Shown here in pieces: positions 60,488 through 64,000 of a stretch of DNA of 64,000 nt (position 1 is the first letter of the stretch; the number at the start of each line of letters is the position of its first letter). The position numbers and the translations under genes were made by a program. The DNA comes from Gammaproteobacteria bacterium (lineage in GTDB: Bacteria; Pseudomonadota; Gammaproteobacteria; Steroidobacterales; Woeseiaceae). The stretch spans positions 248,003-312,002 of the forward strand of contig JAHZJK010000024.1 of assembly GCA_022600955.1 (NCBI GenBank), read 5' to 3'. A model generated the notes under the pieces. The model made no database searches. It had not been told where the DNA came from and was given only the letters and a program-made list of their open reading frames with translations.

Positions 60488-61705
60488 TCATGCAGCAGCC
60501 TGACTGTCTCTAAGACAATTGATCATGGCTCTTTCAAGCAAAAACTCGCGAGCAGCCATCGGATCAGCGGCTGTTCTCATTAGCATCTTCTGCCGTTTCT
60601 TCTGAATGTCAGGGTCAGTTGATTCCATCAGTTTCTTATTCTGAATCGTGTGTTCCTGAACAAAGCGCACGGCGACGTCTTTTCGCTGCCGGTCGTAATG
60701 TGCCAGCGCATCGTGATAGTCGGCGCCTTCGTTGTATATCGCATCGAATTTTTCGCCGAGACAAAATGCATCGTGCAACCCGCCGTTCATACCCATTCCG
60801 CCGAGCGGGTTGTTGATATGGCAGGCGTCGCCAATCATGGCCATACGTCCGCTCGTGTAGGTTTCTGCAACGCGCTGGTTTACGGCGTAGAGGCTACGAT
60901 GCTTAATGTCGTAGTCGCCATCCAGGTCGTACAGGTGATGCAGGCGCTCCTGGATAAACTGCTCTGACAACAATAGCTGCTCGTCCGCGTCGGTCTCCGG
61001 TGTCGTTGGGAACAGCACGCGCCAGTGCTTGTCGGTTCGCAACACGACGCACCATTCTTCCGGATCCGCAACATAGTTGACGTAAGAGAAGTCATCAAAG
61101 ACTTGCTCAAATGGAAATGAGGTGCTGACGACCAGGAATTTCTCATCGTAGGTGAAGCCCAGAAAATCGATGCCGGCAGATTTTCGAACATTGCTGCGAG
61201 CACCCTCAGCACCGACAACAAATGCGCCGTCCAGCTGCATCTCCTCGCCGTCGTTGAGTACTTCAACCTGCACGCAATCGCCTGACTCGTGGTAGCCGGT
61301 AACCTCGTGTCCGAAACGGACATCGACGCCATCACAGGATTGCAACCGTTCACAGGTAAGGCGCGTGAGTTCGTACTGTTCGAGTTGCAAGCGGAATGGA
61401 AACCCGGTTTCATCCGCGATGAGCTGCATGTCAAAGGTTGCGGTTTCACCGCTGCGACGGTCGCGATACTGATAGCGAGGCGCTTTCAATCCTCTCGCCA
61501 GCATGTTCTCGACGATCCAGGGGTCAAGCTCTGCCAAGAGGTCCAGCGATGCCGGGTGAAAAGTCGATGCGCGCAGGTCAACCGGCAAAGCGAGTTGTTT
61601 CTCCAGCAAAACCACCGGTATGTCTTTTTTCGCCAGGCAGAGAGCCAGCGTAGAGCCGCTGGGTCCTGCGCCGGCAATGACAACGGGCAGACGGTCAGCA
61701 GTCAC
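60488..61705 (-). CDS. FAD-dependent group A aromatic monooxygenase
   Basis: VVIAGAGPSGSTLALCLAKKDIPVVLLEKQ, DG-like VVGAEGARSNVRK, GD motif RMAMIGDACHINNPLGGMGMNGGLHDA; GTG start overlapping upstream stop (GTGA). Confidence 0.9.
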   Translation of the reverse strand: MTADRLPVVIAGAGPSGSTLALCLAKKDIPVVLLEKQLALPVDLRASTFHPASLDLLAELDPWIVENMLARGLKAPRYQYRDRRSGETATFDMQLIADETGFPFRLQLEQYELTRLTCERLQSCDGVDVRFGHEVTGYHESGDCVQVEVLNDGEEMQLDGAFVVGAEGARSNVRKSAGIDFLGFTYDEKFLVVSTSFPFEQVFDDFSYVNYVADPEEWCVVLRTDKHWRVLFPTTPETDADEQLLLSEQFIQERLHHLYDLDGDYDIKHRSLYAVNQRVAETYTSGRMAMIGDACHINNPLGGMGMNGGLHDAFCLGEKFDAIYNEGADYHDALAHYDRQRKDVAVRFVQEHTIQNKKLMESTDPDIQKKRQKMLMRTAADPMAAREFLLERAMINCLRDSQAAA

Positions 61706-62499
61706 TGTGCTGCCTCCCGGGGAAAGAAGTTTCGCAGTAAATCGGCAACTTCCGCACTGTGCGTTTCGCAAACATAGGTCTTCGCACCATCGATTGTGCG
61801 CGTAATGGCGTTCCCCATTAGCCCGGCCGCCGCGTCCAGTTGCTCAAACATCGGGTCGCCTGTTCCGGCAAACAGCAGCGCCGGGGCCTCGCAGGCTTTA
61901 AGAGATGTTGCGAAGTCCTGCGCAATAACGGCTGCATAGGCTTGCGAGTAGCGCTCACCGAGTTGCAAGCCAAACAATGTCTCGCGCAGTGCCAGCTCCA
62001 ATGGTAGTTCGCCATCCTTGTTGCGCATGCGTTGCCACATACGTTGTACGTGCTCGCCGTTTTCGCTCAATGGGAAGGTCTGTGCCGCAGCAGGCAGCGA
62101 AAGTTTTTGTTCCTCGGTGAGCAATGTCGGGCCGGACATGGCGATTGCGGTAACGATGCGAGGTCGTATTGCGGCGATCTCCGCTGCGATAGAGGCGCCA
62201 GTGTGATGGCCAAAAAGACAACATGCATCGAGACCCAGCTCGTCAAAGAACTCCAGCATTGCATCTGCGAAATCCGTGATGCTGGAGTCACCGGGTAGCG
62301 GATCACTCATACCCATGCCCGGAATATCCGGTGCAAGCAGTCGGAAGTCGGTGGCTAGCAGCTGCATTAGCTGCTCGAACATCGCCGAATTACTTGGCGT
62401 CTGGTGCAGCAGCACGACCACTGGCTTGTTCGTCGTGCCAGCGAAGCGATAGTGCATCTGGCCAAATGACACCGGTACATAGCCACGACCCGCATTCAT
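61702..62499 (-). CDS. Alpha/beta-hydrolase-fold protein with non-canonical nucleophile elbow
   Basis: PVVVLLHQTPSNSAMFEQLM, LLAPDIPGMGMSD, elbow LFGHHTGASIA; ATGA overlap with ALDH gene. Confidence 0.88.
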   Translation of the reverse strand: MNAGRGYVPVSFGQMHYRFAGTTNKPVVVLLHQTPSNSAMFEQLMQLLATDFRLLAPDIPGMGMSDPLPGDSSITDFADAMLEFFDELGLDACCLFGHHTGASIAAEIAAIRPRIVTAIAMSGPTLLTEEQKLSLPAAAQTFPLSENGEHVQRMWQRMRNKDGELPLELALRETLFGLQLGERYSQAYAAVIAQDFATSLKACEAPALLFAGTGDPMFEQLDAAAGLMGNAITRTIDGAKTYVCETHSAEVADLLRNFFPREAAQ

Positions 62500-63944
62500 T
62501 GAGCACCGCCAAGTTCGATGCTGACCCACTTGAGCTCAGAAAACTCGAGTGTTGAGTAGTGGCCGCCGCTCTTCCCGAGACCTGACATGCCCAGACCACC
62601 AATTGGTGCCAGCGCATTGCTCTGAAACGAGTGCATACCGATGTGCACTGAACCAGCTCGGATTTGACGCGCGGCGCGAAAAGCCCACTTGACGTTGCTG
62701 GTCAGGACCGCCGCAGAGAGGCCAAAGTCGCTGTCGTTCGCAATAGAGATTGCGTCGTCAAGGTCGACCGCCGCCACGAGGGATGCTATAGGGCCGAAGC
62801 TTTCATCGCGCCACAATGTCGAATCTCGCGGCGGTTCAACGACGATCGTTGGTTCATACACAAGGCCTTGTCTGACTTTGCCACCAGTCAACAATGTCGC
62901 ACCTCGCTCGAGGGCATCTTGCTGGTGCTGCTGAATCTTGGCCAATGCATTGCGGCTGATTACCGGTCCGTATACACATGCCGGATCCAGTTGATCGCCT
63001 ATTGGCAAGGACTCAAGGCAGGATTTGAGTTCTGCTGAAAAGTCATCATAGACAGGCGCCTCAACAATCATTCTCGAGTTCGCCATGCAAATCTGGCCAG
63101 CATGAGCAAACATGCCTTCTGCGGCGATGCGTGCTGCCTCTCGCGGATCGGCGTCGCGCAGCACGAGTACGGCACTCTTGCCTCCCAGCTCGAGCTGCAC
63201 TCGCCGCATACGCTGCATGGCGGCACTACCGACGGCAACACCTGTTGCGGTAGACCCCGTTAGTGCTACGCAGTCGATGTCAGTGTGTGATACCAATGGC
63301 TCACCACAGTCCTGTGGAAAGCCGGTGACCACATTGACGGTGCCATCCGGAATGCCAGCTTCCTTGAGGATGCTGGCATAGGTCATCGCGGTAAGCGGTG
63401 TCTCTTCAGATGGCTTGATGACGACACTGTTGCCGGCAGCCAATGGAAACGCAGACATCTTCACGGTAAGTGACAGCGGTGCGTTGTACGGCGCGATAAC
63501 AGCAACAACGCCTATTGCCTCGCGAAATACCATCGATACACGGTCGTTGCGATCGTTCGGAAAGGTGTCGCCGTACAAGCGACGCGCTTCACCTGCCGCA
63601 GTCCGGAGCAGGTCGACGGAGTAAGCGATTTCGCCGCGTGCCTTGCTGATCGTCGAACCACTCTCCTGCATTAGCGTTTGCAAAATGCGTTGCTCGCCCT
63701 GCGCGGCAATAATATCCGCGGCTCTGAGCAAGGCCGCCTCTCGCTGTGCTGGGGACATTGTTTGCCAGCGCGCAAAGCCGATACGTGCCGCTGTGACGGC
63801 CTTGTCTACATCATTCACGGTCGCAGTTGCTGCGTGACCGATAACTTCTTCGGTCGCCGGCGAGAATACTTCGAAGCATGCATTGCCCGTTGCGGCAACC
63901 ATGTTGCCGTCGATGAAGAGACCGTTGTTGATGAGCGCAGTCAC
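62496..63944 (-). CDS. Aldehyde dehydrogenase (benzaldehyde/vanillin dehydrogenase-like)
   Basis: VQLELGGKSAVLVLRDAD (Glu), FAHAGQICMANSRMIVE (Cys), TLWRDESFGPIASLVAA; GTG start. Confidence 0.93.
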   Translation of the reverse strand: MTALINNGLFIDGNMVAATGNACFEVFSPATEEVIGHAATATVNDVDKAVTAARIGFARWQTMSPAQREAALLRAADIIAAQGEQRILQTLMQESGSTISKARGEIAYSVDLLRTAAGEARRLYGDTFPNDRNDRVSMVFREAIGVVAVIAPYNAPLSLTVKMSAFPLAAGNSVVIKPSEETPLTAMTYASILKEAGIPDGTVNVVTGFPQDCGEPLVSHTDIDCVALTGSTATGVAVGSAAMQRMRRVQLELGGKSAVLVLRDADPREAARIAAEGMFAHAGQICMANSRMIVEAPVYDDFSAELKSCLESLPIGDQLDPACVYGPVISRNALAKIQQHQQDALERGATLLTGGKVRQGLVYEPTIVVEPPRDSTLWRDESFGPIASLVAAVDLDDAISIANDSDFGLSAAVLTSNVKWAFRAARQIRAGSVHIGMHSFQSNALAPIGGLGMSGLGKSGGHYSTLEFSELKWVSIELGGAQ

Positions 63945-63949
63945 AATTC

Positions 63950-64000
63950 TTAGTCCGGCACCCCTTGTGGAACGCCTATCACACGCGAGCCACGAAAGAA
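63950..64000 (-). CDS. C-terminal end of an unidentified upstream gene of the operon
   Basis: Reverse-strand reading ...FFRGSRVIGVPQGVPD-stop is open to the window edge; it ends 5 nt before the ALDH GTG. Too short to classify. Confidence 0.5.
   Translation of the reverse strand, partial: FFRGSRVIGVPQGVPD

Noticed and set aside
1-64000. tRNA, rRNA, CRISPR, insertion sequence, prophage or defence system
   Set aside because: Intergenic gaps are short and no cloverleaf, repeat-spacer array, transposase, integrase, nuclease or toxin motifs were recognised.

Overview
The window is about 64 kb of bacterial chromosome, probably a heterotrophic gammaproteobacterium judging by three TonB-dependent receptors and many linked transporter/catabolic genes; the taxon is inferred. 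It is almost fully coding. I saw no tRNA, rRNA, CRISPR array, transposase or prophage. Main blocks, left to right: (a) a LacI-regulated uptake/catabolic locus at 1-9650 (GlpD-like oxidoreductase, SSS symporter, TonB receptor, LacI, Gfo/Idh/MocA, aldo-keto reductase, TauD-like oxygenase) with two copies of one palindromic operator; (b) DUF1223, a TAXI-like lipoprotein, a YHS protein, DUF2855, and a dCACHE-like GGDEF cyclase with an I-site; (c) M19 dipeptidase, class I FBP aldolase, and a frameshifted 5'-nucleotidase; (d) a MacB-like ABC efflux system divergent from an NtrC-type regulator/kinase pair, with a strong sigma-54 promoter match; (e) an ECF sigma / putative anti-sigma / HEAT-repeat operon; (f) ompW with a perfect FNR box next to an fnr gene; (g) Lrp, LysR and a second TonB receptor; (h) two divergent transglutaminase-fold genes; (i) three amidohydrolases, one apparently lacking metal ligands; (j) PHB-depolymerase-like esterase, DUF2339, a CydDC-like ABC pair, a bile-acid:Na+ symporter-like protein and GNAT; (k) a minus-strand catabolic operon at 56008-64000 (benzaldehyde-type ALDH, alpha/beta hydrolase, FAD monooxygenase, two maleate-isomerase-like paralogs around a TonB receptor). 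In (k), several enzymes carry non-canonical residues where their families keep catalytic residues. I consider (k) the best candidate for an undescribed pathway. All family calls are by eye from motifs; no search was run.
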